Made by a program: the position numbers and the translations under genes | The notes under the pieces: model-generated | Told to the model about the DNA's origin: nothing | What the model saw: the letters and a program-made list of their open reading frames with translations, nothing else | Database searches by the model: none | NCBI RefSeq assembly: GCF_900130045.1 | Contig: NZ_FQXT01000004.1 | Coordinates: 565,898 to 629,897 of the forward strand | DNA: 64,000 nt | From: Leeuwenhoekiella palythoae | GTDB taxonomy: Bacteria; Bacteroidota; Bacteroidia; Flavobacteriales; Flavobacteriaceae | Direction of reading: 5' to 3' | Shown here: positions 34,681 through 42,888 of the stretch, piece by piece | Layout: each line of letters begins with the position of its first letter | How positions within the stretch are numbered: position 1 is the first letter of the stretch

Positions 34681-36366
34681 ATGAAACACAAATTATCCCT
34701 ACTCGTTTTCCTATTTACTTCTTTAATTGGTTCTGCTCAGGAATCAGCTCCTATAGGAATAGATGATCAAATTGATCAGGCATTTGCACCGGTTTCAACG
34801 TTCTTTTCTAATGTTGTTTTCTTCACCATTTTTGATATTCCGTTTGTATTAATTCTTCTCGTTTTTAGCGCCTTATTCTTCACAGTTTATTTTGGTTTTC
34901 CCAACTTTAGATATTTCTGGCGTGCGATTCAAACGGTACGTGGTAAATATGAAGATATTGAGAATCACGGAGCTAAAGTTCTTTATGGAGAGGACGGAAT
35001 CGCAAATGGTGTAGATCTTAATAAAGTTGACATCGAGGAGCATATTGAGGCACTTGATGATGATCTGGCTGTTGATGGCGATATCGTAGATACGATACGT
35101 GACGAATCTTCAGCAGGTGAGGTAAGCCACTTTCAGGCACTTGCTACTGCAGTTTCAGGAACTGTTGGTAACGGAAATATCGCCGGGGTAGCTTTAGCTA
35201 TCGCACTTGGTGGTCCCGGAGCTACTTTCTGGATGATCATCTGCGGACTCTTAGGTATGTCTAGCAAATTTGTTGAATGTACGCTTGGGGTTCAGTACCG
35301 AGATGTAGGTGAAGATGGTACCGTTTATGGCGGTCCTATGTTTTACCTGACCAAAGGTTTAAAAGAAAAAGGTTTTGCTACTTTAGGAAAAATTGCAGCA
35401 GTTGTTTTTGCTATTTTCTGTATTGGAGGTTCTTTTGGTGGTGGTAATGCCGCGCAAAGTAATCAAGCCACCATTGTAATTAAAGAGCTTTTTAACTTAG
35501 AAAGTACAGGCGCAGGATTCTGGATTGGTGTTGTTATTGCAATTTTAGTTGGTGTGATCATTATTGGCGGTATCAAGCGTATAGCACAGGTTACTGAAAA
35601 AGTAGTGCCTTTTATGGCGGTGATGTATCTGGTAGCTTGTATTTACATCATTGGATTGAATTTTTCCCTGATTGATGATGCAATTGCGCTTATTGTAGAA
35701 GAAGCCTTTAATCCTACTGCCTTTGGTGTTGGTTCTGTTATCGGTGTTTTATTAGTTGGATTTAAACGTGCGGCATTTTCTAATGAGGCCGGCGCAGGTT
35801 CAGCATCTATTGCGCACTCTGCGGTGCGTACCAAGTATTCTGCAAGTGAAGGTCTTGTGGCCTTGTTAGAACCTTTTATTGATACTGTTGTTATTTGTAC
35901 TATGACCGCACTTGTGATCATCATTTTTAACTTTGGTGGTTTCTTTGAGTATGGTGGTGATGGCTCTGGTGCAGTGATTATTGATGGCTTATCGTATGAA
36001 GGAGCCGGGATCACTTCAAAGGCTTTTGCTGAGTATATTCCTTTTTCAAATATATTCCTGACTGTAGCGGTAGTTTTATTTGCTGTCTCTACGATGATCT
36101 CTTGGTCTTACTATGGGATTCAAGCGTGGAAATTCTTATTTGGAAGAGGTAAGGTGGCAGATATGGTTTATAAACTGTTGTTCCTAACTTTTATCGTAAT
36201 TGGCGCAGCTGCAAACATGAGATCGATCTGGGATTTTTCAGATGCGATGATATTTGCGATGATTTTCCCGAATATGGTAGGTTTATTCTTTTTATTCCCG
36301 GTTGTTAAGAAACAACTTAACCGATATCTTGATGCGATCAAATTAAAACGTGAGGCTTTAAAATAA
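34681..36366 (+). CDS. Sodium:amino-acid symporter, AGCS family (paralogue 1)
   Basis: A 561-residue transporter of the alanine/glycine:cation symporter family. It has an N-terminal signal-like segment (residues 1-20, ending SAQ), a helix at about 45-65, an acidic soluble insert (about 80-145) and then about ten membrane helices. Family blocks: GTVGNGNIAGVALAIALGGPG, SKFVECTLGVQYR, GGPMFYLTKGL, FSNEAGAGSASIAHSAV. The frame is open from 34633; the ATG at 34681 starts the signal-like segment. A second copy follows after a terminator, and the two share these blocks. Confidence 0.92.
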   Translation: MKHKLSLLVFLFTSLIGSAQESAPIGIDDQIDQAFAPVSTFFSNVVFFTIFDIPFVLILLVFSALFFTVYFGFPNFRYFWRAIQTVRGKYEDIENHGAKVLYGEDGIANGVDLNKVDIEEHIEALDDDLAVDGDIVDTIRDESSAGEVSHFQALATAVSGTVGNGNIAGVALAIALGGPGATFWMIICGLLGMSSKFVECTLGVQYRDVGEDGTVYGGPMFYLTKGLKEKGFATLGKIAAVVFAIFCIGGSFGGGNAAQSNQATIVIKELFNLESTGAGFWIGVVIAILVGVIIIGGIKRIAQVTEKVVPFMAVMYLVACIYIIGLNFSLIDDAIALIVEEAFNPTAFGVGSVIGVLLVGFKRAAFSNEAGAGSASIAHSAVRTKYSASEGLVALLEPFIDTVVICTMTALVIIIFNFGGFFEYGGDGSGAVIIDGLSYEGAGITSKAFAEYIPFSNIFLTVAVVLFAVSTMISWSYYGIQAWKFLFGRGKVADMVYKLLFLTFIVIGAAANMRSIWDFSDAMIFAMIFPNMVGLFFLFPVVKKQLNRYLDAIKLKREALK

Positions 36367-36403
36367 TAGAAGGTTACTCGATAATCGAGATTTGACCATA
36401 TTG

Positions 36404-36442
36404 AAACCCCCAAACCGGTAACGGTTTGGGGGTTTGTATTTT
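36404..36442 (+). terminator. Intrinsic terminator between the AGCS paralogues
   Basis: A 14-bp perfect stem (36404-36417 with 36422-36435) with a 4-base loop and a short T-rich tail. It separates the two tandem transporter genes. Confidence 0.85.
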
Positions 36443-36564
36443 AGGACTTTTGATATTGGTTTTTCAAGTGTACCAAAGGGACTTAAAATACCTCGTGAAA
36501 AGAAGTAAAACCTTTTGGTAATATTACTGCGAATTATGCAACGAAATACTATTTTAACGGGCTT

Positions 36565-36572
36565 TACCTTTG
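36565..36572 (+). promoter_or_regulatory. -7 element (TACCTTTG) for second AGCS gene
   Basis: A TAnnTTTG match after the terminator. The leader would be about 70 bases. This makes the second symporter independently transcribed. Confidence 0.5.
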
Positions 36573-36640
36573 AAAACGCTTAATTTTTTAGCATCTTGCT
36601 GCTTTTACTTCAAAAATTTTATTCAAATACAAAAGTACTT

Positions 36641-38305
36641 ATGAAGAAAATTATGTTTTCTATTTGTTGTCTAATGTTTCCTATTATGACGTTTGCTCAG
36701 GAAAGTATGAGTGTGGGGGAATCAATTAACGCAGCTTTCGAAAAATATACTACCCCAATTGTTGAAACTATAATGTACCCTGTGGTCATTGCCGGAAAAG
36801 AATTACCTATCGTAATTCTTATTTTACTTTTAGGGGCTTTGTTTTTTACACTTTACTTCAAAGGAGTTAATCTAAGATATTTTAAAGACAGTATAAAAAC
36901 CGCTTGGGGGAAGTATGATGATCTTGATCATTATGTGCCAGCGGAAGAAGAAATTGTTGTTGAAGATGGTAAAGTAAAAGATACTGTAAAGCTTACGGGT
37001 GAGGTGCAAGGAGAGGTAACGCATTTTCAAGCGTTGACCGCTTCACTTTCTGCAACAGTAGGTTTAGGGAATATCGCCGGTGTGGCCGTGGCAATTGCTA
37101 TTGGTGGTCCGGGAGCGACAGTATGGATGATCATTGCAGGGCTCTTAGGGATGGCTTCTAAATTTGTTGAGTGTACCCTTGGTGTAAAATACCGTGAAGT
37201 TGATGAGAACGGTAAAACCTACGGTGGTCCTATGTACTACCTTTCTAAAGGTTTGAATGAGATGAAGATGAAAGGGCTAGGTAAAGTGCTGGCTGTTTTC
37301 TTTGCAATTATGTGTATTGGAGCTTCCTTTGGCGGCGGTAATATGTTTCAGTCTAATCAGGCGTCCTCACAGTTGATCCAGATGACCGGTTGGGATAATC
37401 CTAACGCAGGTTTATATTTAGGTATCATAATGGCGGTGATCATTGGTTTAGTGATCATCGGTGGAATTAAAAGAATTGGTTCTTTTACAGAAAAAGTGGT
37501 TCCTTTTATGGCGATCATTTATGTATTAGCTGGCTTTATAATTATTGCGATCAATATAGATATGGTTGGATTTGCTTTAGGTCAGATTTGGGATGGTGCG
37601 ATGAACCCTAATGCTGCTTTTGGTGGTGTTGTAGGTGTAATGATCGTTGGGTTTCAGCGTGCGGCATTCTCTAATGAGGCTGGTGTAGGTTCTGCTGCAA
37701 TTGCGCACTCTGCTGTAAAAACACGTTATCCTGCTAGTGAAGGTTTAACAGCTTCTTTAGGTCCGTTTGTTGATACCGTAATTATCTGTACGATGACTGC
37801 AATTGTGATCATTATTACAAATGCTAAACATAACTTGTTTACCTACGGAAATCTAGATGCAGCAAGTAACGTGATGCTTAACGAAACCAATGAGCCTATT
37901 AATGGTGTAGATCTTACTTCGGTAGCTTTTGATTCTGCAATTCCTTATTTCTCTATTGTTCTTACGATCGCTGTGGTGTTGTTTGCAATTTCAACCGCAA
38001 TCTCTTGGTCGTATTACGGACTTCAATCTTGGAAGTTTTTATTCGGAAAAGGAAAAGTAACCGATATTGTATATAAAGTATTGTTCTTGGTTTTTGTAAT
38101 CGTAGGAGCTTCATCAAGTCTAGGTGCGGTAATCGCTTTCTCTGATGCGATGATATTTGCAATGGTGTTTCCTAACATTATTGGGCTTGTGCTCTTGTCC
38201 CCAAAAGTTCGGCGAGAACTTCAAGCGTATCTCAATGCGATTAAAATTGGCAGAATGGACGCTGTCATCGACAAAGACTCTAAGAGTACTAAAAAGGCCT
38301 CTTAA
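36641..38305 (+). CDS. Sodium:amino-acid symporter, AGCS family (paralogue 2)
   Basis: A 554-residue AGCS transporter with the same layout as its neighbour: N-terminal signal-like segment (1-20, ending TFAQ), acidic insert (about 85-130) and the blocks TVGLGNIAGVAVAIAIGGPG, SKFVECTLGVKYR, GGPMYYLSKGL and FSNEAGVGSAAIAHSAV. Sodium-coupled alanine or glycine uptake is the likely function. Residues about 415-440 (a polar insert of NAKHNLFTYGNLDAAS) differ from paralogue 1. The ATG at 36641 was preferred to one at 36596 because it starts the signal-like segment. The ComEA-like gene follows 15 bases on. Confidence 0.92.
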   Translation: MKKIMFSICCLMFPIMTFAQESMSVGESINAAFEKYTTPIVETIMYPVVIAGKELPIVILILLLGALFFTLYFKGVNLRYFKDSIKTAWGKYDDLDHYVPAEEEIVVEDGKVKDTVKLTGEVQGEVTHFQALTASLSATVGLGNIAGVAVAIAIGGPGATVWMIIAGLLGMASKFVECTLGVKYREVDENGKTYGGPMYYLSKGLNEMKMKGLGKVLAVFFAIMCIGASFGGGNMFQSNQASSQLIQMTGWDNPNAGLYLGIIMAVIIGLVIIGGIKRIGSFTEKVVPFMAIIYVLAGFIIIAINIDMVGFALGQIWDGAMNPNAAFGGVVGVMIVGFQRAAFSNEAGVGSAAIAHSAVKTRYPASEGLTASLGPFVDTVIICTMTAIVIIITNAKHNLFTYGNLDAASNVMLNETNEPINGVDLTSVAFDSAIPYFSIVLTIAVVLFAISTAISWSYYGLQSWKFLFGKGKVTDIVYKVLFLVFVIVGASSSLGAVIAFSDAMIFAMVFPNIIGLVLLSPKVRRELQAYLNAIKIGRMDAVIDKDSKSTKKAS

Positions 38306-38320
38306 TTTTAATAGCCAATT

Positions 38321-39187
38321 ATGAAACTGAAATCCCACTTCTTTCTGGACAGCAGACAACGGAGTGGGATTTTACTTTTGGTGCTCATTCTTATGCTGAG
38401 CTGGGGCGCTTATTTTTTTAAGAACAGCTTTCAGCAGAAGGAAAACGTTTCGGTTATTGAATTAGTCAACTATGAGCAGCAATTAGATTCTTTAGTTCAA
38501 TTGAAAGAAGAATTGAATAAGCCTGAGATTTATCCTTTCAATCCTAATTTCATCACCGATTACAAAGGCTATACTTTGGGAATGAATACAGAAGAGGTTG
38601 ATAAGTTATTGCGCTTTCGCGAAAAGAATAATTGGATTAATTCTGCAGAAGATTTTCAACGTGTTACCGGAGTTTCTGATTCGCTTCTGGCTTTAATTTC
38701 GCCCTATTTTAAATTTCCTGAATGGGTGACTCAGCCCGCTACTAAAAAAAGAAGGTATTCTACATCTGTTAAACCCAATCCGACAAAAGATTTAAATACT
38801 GTTGACTTTAAGGCGTTGATGGCTTTGGAGAATATGAATGAAGCCATCGCAAAGCGCATTCTTTCTTACCGAAGAAAGCTTGGTGGATTTTTAGAAGATA
38901 ATCAACTCTACGATGTTTATGGTATTAAAGCATCGCAGGTGAGGAGCATAAAGGAGGTCTATACAGTGCTTTCAAAACCTGAAATCGTAATGATCGATGT
39001 GAACAAGGCCAATGCTTCAGACCTTTCAACTGTTCCGTTTGTAACTTTTGATATCGCGCGTGATATTATAGATTATAGAACCCTGCACGGGGCGATAACC
39101 AACCTTGACGACTTGCTTAAAATAGACGGAATAACCGCATATAAATTAGAGCGAATTAAATTATATTTGTCAACCAATCAAAACTGA
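38321..39187 (+). CDS. Helix-hairpin-helix (ComEA-like) protein
   Basis: A 288-residue protein with one N-terminal membrane helix (about 17-34) and helix-hairpin-helix units of the ComEA type that bind DNA non-specifically: about 60-115, about 160-215 (DFKALMALENMNEAIAKRIL) and about 225-285 (DVNKANASDLSTVPFVTFDIARDII). In competence, ComEA binds incoming DNA in the periplasm; whether this protein serves uptake or some other role is not known. It starts 15 bases after the second symporter, so it may be read from its transcript. Confidence 0.8.
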   Translation: MKLKSHFFLDSRQRSGILLLVLILMLSWGAYFFKNSFQQKENVSVIELVNYEQQLDSLVQLKEELNKPEIYPFNPNFITDYKGYTLGMNTEEVDKLLRFREKNNWINSAEDFQRVTGVSDSLLALISPYFKFPEWVTQPATKKRRYSTSVKPNPTKDLNTVDFKALMALENMNEAIAKRILSYRRKLGGFLEDNQLYDVYGIKASQVRSIKEVYTVLSKPEIVMIDVNKANASDLSTVPFVTFDIARDIIDYRTLHGAITNLDDLLKIDGITAYKLERIKLYLSTNQN

Positions 39188-39264
39188 GTAGGCTTAAAGA
39201 TTAAGTAGTTCCTACTGGCAAAACTTCCTTTCCAACTGCCTATTTATTAATTAAAAGAGATTAA

Positions 39265-40434
39265 ATGAACAACGTTTATTTTTCAGAAGAGCATAAGCTC
39301 TTTAGAGAAAGTTTGAGAGATTTTTTACAAAAGGAAGTGGTTCCGCATATTGAGAAATGGGAGAAAACGGGCGAGATTGAGCGTTTTATCTGGACCAAAA
39401 TGGGGGAGATGGGTTACTTTGGTTTGGCCAGTCCTGAAGAATATGGCGGACTAGATCTTGATATTTTTTACACCGTAATTTTTCTTGAAGAGTTGCAGCG
39501 TATTAATAGCGGTGGCTTTGCTGCAGCAATGTGGGCTCATGCGTATCTAGCAATGACGCATTTAAAGGCAGAAGGAGATAGCTTTATAAAAGAGAAGTAT
39601 TTAGCGCCTAGCATTACCGGCGAGAAAATAGGGTGTTTGTGTATTACAGAGCCTTTTGGTGGTTCAGATGTTGCCGGTATGCGCAGCACTGCAGTTTTAG
39701 AAGGAGATCATTACATTCTTAATGGTTCAAAAACCTTTATCACAAACGGAGTATATTCAGATTACCTGGTGGTAGCCGCTAAAACAAGTCCGGATAAGGG
39801 AAATAAAGGATTGAGCATTTTTGTGATCGATCGTGACGCAGAAGGAGTAAGCGCCACTAAGTTGGATAAATTGGGCTGGAGAGCGTCAGATACCGGTGAA
39901 ATTGCATTCAATGATGTGAAAGTACCTGTTGCTAATTTGATGGGCGAAGAAGATAAAGGCTTCACGTATATTATGCAGCACTTTGCTTTAGAGCGCTTGA
40001 TTATGGGAGTAAATGCACATGCCCGTGCAGAATTTGCTTTAGAATATGCAATGCAATATATGAGTGAGCGAACGGCTTTTGGCAAAACCATAGACCGTTT
40101 TCAGGCGCTGCGTCATAGCGTAGCTGAGATGGCGAGTGAGATCGAGATGGTAAAAGCGTTTAATTACAGTATAGCACATAACTTAAATACCGGAGATTAT
40201 GTGGTAAAAGAGGCAAGTATGTCTAAGCTCTTATCTACAAAAATTGCAGATGAGGTTATTTATAAGTGCTTGCAGATGCTGGGTGGTTACGGTTATATGG
40301 AAGATTATCCATTGGCGCGTATGTTTAGAGACAGTAGGTTAGGACCTATTGGCGGCGGTACTTCTGAGATTTTAAAGGAAATTATCGCTAAAATGGTTAT
40401 CGATAAAAAGGAGTATAAACCGGCTACAAAATAA
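39265..40434 (+). CDS. Acyl-CoA dehydrogenase
   Basis: A 389-residue flavoprotein of the acyl-CoA dehydrogenase family: N-terminal helical domain (about 1-125), FAD/substrate beta-domain with CITEPFGGSDVAGM (about 128-141) and TFITNG (about 157), and C-terminal helical domain ending with the catalytic base motif GGTSEI (about 364-369). It introduces the alpha,beta double bond in fatty-acid or branched-chain acyl-CoA breakdown. Chain-length choice cannot be read. Single gene; a weak inverted repeat lies in the upstream spacer. Confidence 0.92.
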   Translation: MNNVYFSEEHKLFRESLRDFLQKEVVPHIEKWEKTGEIERFIWTKMGEMGYFGLASPEEYGGLDLDIFYTVIFLEELQRINSGGFAAAMWAHAYLAMTHLKAEGDSFIKEKYLAPSITGEKIGCLCITEPFGGSDVAGMRSTAVLEGDHYILNGSKTFITNGVYSDYLVVAAKTSPDKGNKGLSIFVIDRDAEGVSATKLDKLGWRASDTGEIAFNDVKVPVANLMGEEDKGFTYIMQHFALERLIMGVNAHARAEFALEYAMQYMSERTAFGKTIDRFQALRHSVAEMASEIEMVKAFNYSIAHNLNTGDYVVKEASMSKLLSTKIADEVIYKCLQMLGGYGYMEDYPLARMFRDSRLGPIGGGTSEILKEIIAKMVIDKKEYKPATK

Positions 40435-40450
40435 ATATTTTAAAAGCAGC

Positions 40451-40480
40451 TTGTTAGTTTTAAAGTTTAAACTATCTTTG
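40451..40480 (+). promoter_or_regulatory. Consensus Bacteroidota promoter of rpsU
   Basis: TTG (40451-40453), 19-base spacer and TATCTTTG (40473-40480): an almost ideal match to the Bacteroidota -33/-7 pattern. The leader is about 40 bases. Confidence 0.75.
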
Positions 40481-40510
40481 CGGCCTGAAAACTGAAAAGA
40501 ATTTTAAAGA

Positions 40511-40518
40511 AAGGAGGT
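40511..40518 (+). promoter_or_regulatory. Strong Shine-Dalgarno of rpsU
   Basis: AAGGAGGT ends 6 bases before the rpsU ATG and matches the conserved 16S rRNA tail at nine contiguous bases (with one A before). No comparable sequence stands before the other genes of the window that I checked. In Flavobacterium, bS21 helps hide the 16S anti-Shine-Dalgarno, and rpsU is one of the few mRNAs that keeps a strong one, so it is a likely autoregulatory element. Confidence 0.8.
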
Positions 40519-40524
40519 ACCACT

Positions 40525-40719
40525 ATGTTAATTATACCAGTAAAAGACGGAGAAAATATTGATAGAGCGCTGAAGCGTTTTAAAAGAAAATTTGATAGAA
40601 CGGGAACTATGCGTAAGCTACGTGATCGTCAAGCTTTCACAAAACCTTCTGTAGAGCGTAGAAGAGAGATTCAGAAAGCGTCTTATATTCAAGGCCTTCG
40701 TGATCAAGAGAATATTTAA
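40525..40719 (+). CDS. rpsU: 30S ribosomal protein bS21
   Basis: A 64-residue basic ribosomal protein at the 30S platform next to the 3' end of 16S rRNA. The sequence MLIIPVKDGENIDRALKRF and the following Arg/Lys-rich helix (KFDRTGTMRKLRDRQAF) are those of Bacteroidota bS21. It carries its own near-consensus promoter, a strong Shine-Dalgarno, and a terminator at 40791. It is monocistronic. In F. johnsoniae this protein sequesters the anti-Shine-Dalgarno; see the finding. Confidence 0.95.
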   Translation: MLIIPVKDGENIDRALKRFKRKFDRTGTMRKLRDRQAFTKPSVERRREIQKASYIQGLRDQENI

Positions 40720-40790
40720 TAATTTCCGTCAGTAAGCGCTTAGCTTGCTATGGTTATTAGCAGAAAGACTAATCCTCTTTCAAAATATTG

Positions 40791-40821
40791 AATCCGCTAA
40801 GATTTCTTAGCGGATTTTTTT
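40791..40821 (+). terminator. Intrinsic terminator after rpsU
   Basis: An 11-bp perfect stem (AATCCGCTAAG at 40791-40801 with 40806-40816), 4-base loop and T-run. Confidence 0.88.
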
Positions 40822-40962
40822 ATGCCTGAATTTTAGCTGTTGCAAAAGCTATGCTGGTAGTATATAAAACGCATTTAGCTAAAACAATTGCTTTGAATAG
40901 AAGAGCGCCTTAAACAAGAGATAATTCTTGTACATTACTTATCTTACTTTAAAATTTGCTCT

Positions 40963-41859
40963 ATGTACTTAAATGCATTTATAGATTATCTCGAATTAGA
41001 GCGAAAGTATAGTGCGCACACCGTTCTGGCTTATCAAAAAGATCTGGAGGCTTTTTTTCGTTTCGTGAAAGAGCTTTATGAGGTTGAAGATCCAAAAATG
41101 ATCAACTATACCTTTGTAAGATCGTGGATTGCACAACTTACCGAAGCCGGAGTATCACACCGAAGCATAAATAGAAAGATTTCTTCTTTAAAAGCCTTTT
41201 ATAAATTCTTGCTTAAAACCGGCAATATCACGCATTCTCCATTAGCCCAGCACAAGTCGCTTAAAATGAAAAAGGAAATCCAAGTACCTTTTTCTGAAGC
41301 AGAAGTTGATACGGTTCTTAAAGCACTACAGGCGAGTGAAGAATTTTCAGATTTAAGAGATCTGGCGATTGTTTCATTGTTTTATGCAACCGGAATGCGA
41401 AGAAGTGAATTGATTAATCTTAAAATATCAGATGTAGATTTTAGTGCGCACAACATAAAAGTACTTGGAAAACGTAACAAAGAGCGAATTATTCCATTAA
41501 TTTTTTGGGTTGAAGAAGGCTTGAAAAAATATCTGGAAGCTCGAGAAAATTATGGGGTTGATAAAAATAATCCGTTTTTATTGCTGACCAATAAGGGTGA
41601 CAAATTATATGAAACGTTTGTTTACAGAATCATAAATGATTATTTTAGTAAGGTGTCCCAAAAAACTAAAACGAGCCCGCATATGCTTAGGCATACTTTT
41701 GCGACTCATTTGCTGAATAACGGGGCCGATTTAAATGCTGTAAAAGAATTATTAGGTCACGCTAGTTTAGCTTCTACTCAAGTTTACACACATACAAGTA
41801 TTGCAGAGTTGGGAAGAGTCTATAAAAATGCACACCCTCGTAATTTTAAAAAACAGTAG
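40963..41859 (+). CDS. xerC: Tyrosine recombinase, XerC/XerD family
   Basis: A 298-residue site-specific recombinase. The N-terminal SAM-like core-binding domain (about 1-90) is followed by the catalytic domain with Arg (about 147, in MRRSELINL), Lys in GKRNKERIIP, His/Arg in HMLRHTFATHLL (about 239-242), a second His in LLGHASLAS and the nucleophile Tyr in QVYTHTS (about 274). With the paired XerD (elsewhere) it resolves chromosome dimers at dif. No mobile element lies around it, so this is the chromosomal housekeeping form; XerC versus XerD is a guess from context. Confidence 0.9.
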   Translation: MYLNAFIDYLELERKYSAHTVLAYQKDLEAFFRFVKELYEVEDPKMINYTFVRSWIAQLTEAGVSHRSINRKISSLKAFYKFLLKTGNITHSPLAQHKSLKMKKEIQVPFSEAEVDTVLKALQASEEFSDLRDLAIVSLFYATGMRRSELINLKISDVDFSAHNIKVLGKRNKERIIPLIFWVEEGLKKYLEARENYGVDKNNPFLLLTNKGDKLYETFVYRIINDYFSKVSQKTKTSPHMLRHTFATHLLNNGADLNAVKELLGHASLASTQVYTHTSIAELGRVYKNAHPRNFKKQ

Positions 41860-41896
41860 ATTTTCAATTAATAGTAACCTTTTAACATGTGGATCT

Positions 41897-42199
41897 ATGA
41901 AAGTAAATGTGCAAACACCCCATTTTGTAGCAGATCAAAAACTCATCAACTTCATCCAAAAAAAGATGGATAAGTTGGAAAAATTTTATGATCACATAAT
42001 TTATGCTGATGTTTTTTTAAAATTAGAAAATACCAGTGATCGACAGAATAAAATTGTCGAAATTTTGCTCAGTGTTCCAGGTAACGAGTTGATAGTGAAA
42101 AAACAAGCAAAGTCCTTTGAGGAGGGCGCTGACAATTGTGCACATTCTTTAGAGCGCTTGTTGATGCGGCGAAAACAAAAAATTCGTGCTTCAGCGTGA
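41897..42199 (+). CDS. hpf: Ribosome hibernation-promoting factor (short HPF/RaiA)
   Basis: A 100-residue short-form ribosome hibernation factor, MKVNVQTPHFVADQKLINF at the start, with a beta-alpha-beta-beta-beta-alpha fold (KMDKLEKFYDHIIYADVFLKLE, then VEILLSVPGNELIVKKQAKS). It binds the 30S decoding region and blocks or dimerises idle ribosomes. The frame is open from 41801 within the xerC end, but the ATG at 41897 starts the conserved domain. It follows xerC by 37 bases and precedes the tRNA cluster, a position often seen in this family. Confidence 0.88.
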   Translation: MKVNVQTPHFVADQKLINFIQKKMDKLEKFYDHIIYADVFLKLENTSDRQNKIVEILLSVPGNELIVKKQAKSFEEGADNCAHSLERLLMRRKQKIRASA

Positions 42200-42218
42200 A
42201 AAAAAATTGAAAAAAGTT

Positions 42219-42247
42219 TTGTGAATAGTAAATTTATTCTACATTTG
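42219..42247 (+). promoter_or_regulatory. Promoter of the tRNA cluster
   Basis: TTG (42219-42221), 18-base spacer, TACATTTG (42240-42247). It lies about 50 bases before the first tRNA. Confidence 0.7.
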
Positions 42248-42297
42248 CAGTCCGTTAGAAATAGCGGACTTTTTTATGCCTCACGGGGCGATAAAAA

Positions 42298-42371
42298 GCC
42301 GATGTAGCTCAGCTGGCTAGAGCAGCTGATTTGTAATCAGCAGGTCGTGGGTTCGAGTCCCTCCATCGGCT
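42298..42371 (+). tRNA. tRNA-Thr (TGT)
   Basis: A 74-base cloverleaf. Acceptor arms GCCGATG and CATCGGC pair perfectly. The anticodon stem GCTGA/TCAGC holds TTTGTAA, giving anticodon TGT, which reads ACA. The T-arm GTGGG-TTCGAGT-CCCTC type is present; no encoded CCA. Confidence 0.95.
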
Positions 42372-42444
42372 CTTTTTAAAGCTCAAATTAGAGCTTGCGC
42401 GGAGCGCAGTCGAAGCGTTTTTTGAAATATTGAAAATACCAATC

Positions 42445-42527
42445 GGGGAGATACTCAAGCGGCCAACGAGGACAGACTGTAACTCTGTTGTCATTAGACT
42501 TCGCAGGTTCGAATCCTGCTCTCCCCA
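42445..42527 (+). tRNA. tRNA-Tyr (GTA)
   Basis: An 83-base class II tRNA with a long variable arm, acceptor arms GGGGAGA and TCTCCCC. The anticodon stem ACAGA/TCTGT holds CTGTAAC, so the anticodon is GTA. Confidence 0.95.
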
Positions 42528-42576
42528 CTTTTATTTTGCTAGAATTAAAATTTGTTTTAATTTTGGCGCCCACAAT

Positions 42577-42649
42577 GCGGGAGTAGCTCAGTTGGTAGAG
42601 CGTCAGCCTTCCAAGCTGAATGTCGCCGGTTCGAACCCGGTCTCCCGCT
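42577..42649 (+). tRNA. tRNA-Gly (TCC)
   Basis: A 73-base tRNA; acceptor arms GCGGGAG and CTCCCGC pair perfectly. Anticodon stem TCAGC/GCTGA holds CTTCCAA: anticodon TCC. Confidence 0.95.
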
Positions 42650-42678
42650 CTTAATTATCTTAAATAGATATTTATTTT

Positions 42679-42702
42679 AACCGAAGTTTTTCGGTTTTGT
42701 TT
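42679..42702 (+). terminator. Terminator-like hairpin after tRNA-Gly
   Basis: Arms AACCGAA (42679-42685) and TTCGGTT (42690-42696) with a GTTT loop, then TTGTTT. It probably ends most transcripts of the first three tRNAs. Confidence 0.5.
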
Positions 42703-42744
42703 AAACCAAACCTGATAGGCTTTGGTTTTAGTCATTAGATGACT
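42703..42744 (+). other. Two further hairpins in the inter-tRNA spacer
   Basis: First hairpin: AAACCAAA plus CC (42703-42712) pairs with GG and TTTGGTTT (to 42728), with one bulged C. Second: AGTCAT (42730-42735) pairs with ATGACT (42739-42744) around TAG, then T-run. Together with the hairpin at 42679 they form a chain of structures; the purpose is unknown. Confidence 0.5.
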
Positions 42745-42816
42745 TTTAAAGCCCTTTAGCTGAATAGGTCAGCCCGGGCAATTCAGACTTCGGTCGTTTT
42801 GATAGGGTAAATATAA

Positions 42817-42888
42817 GCCGACGTAGCTCAGGGGTAGAGCGTTTCCTTGGTAAGGAAGAGGCCACGGGTTCAAATCCCGTCGTTGGCT
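42817..42888 (+). tRNA. tRNA-Thr (GGT)
   Basis: A 72-base tRNA. The acceptor arms GCCGACG and CGTTGGC pair with one G-T pair. Loop TTGGTAA gives anticodon GGT. It stands directly before tuf, the usual place. Confidence 0.95.

Noticed and set aside
40963..41859. XerC-type recombinase as a sign of an integrated mobile element beside the tRNAs
   Set aside because: It is a full-length chromosomal Xer recombinase followed by hpf; no att repeat of the tRNA 3' ends and no other mobile genes were found.
42309..42654. Frames over the tRNA cluster on both strands
   Set aside because: They run across cloverleaf tRNA genes; the tRNAs are the real features.
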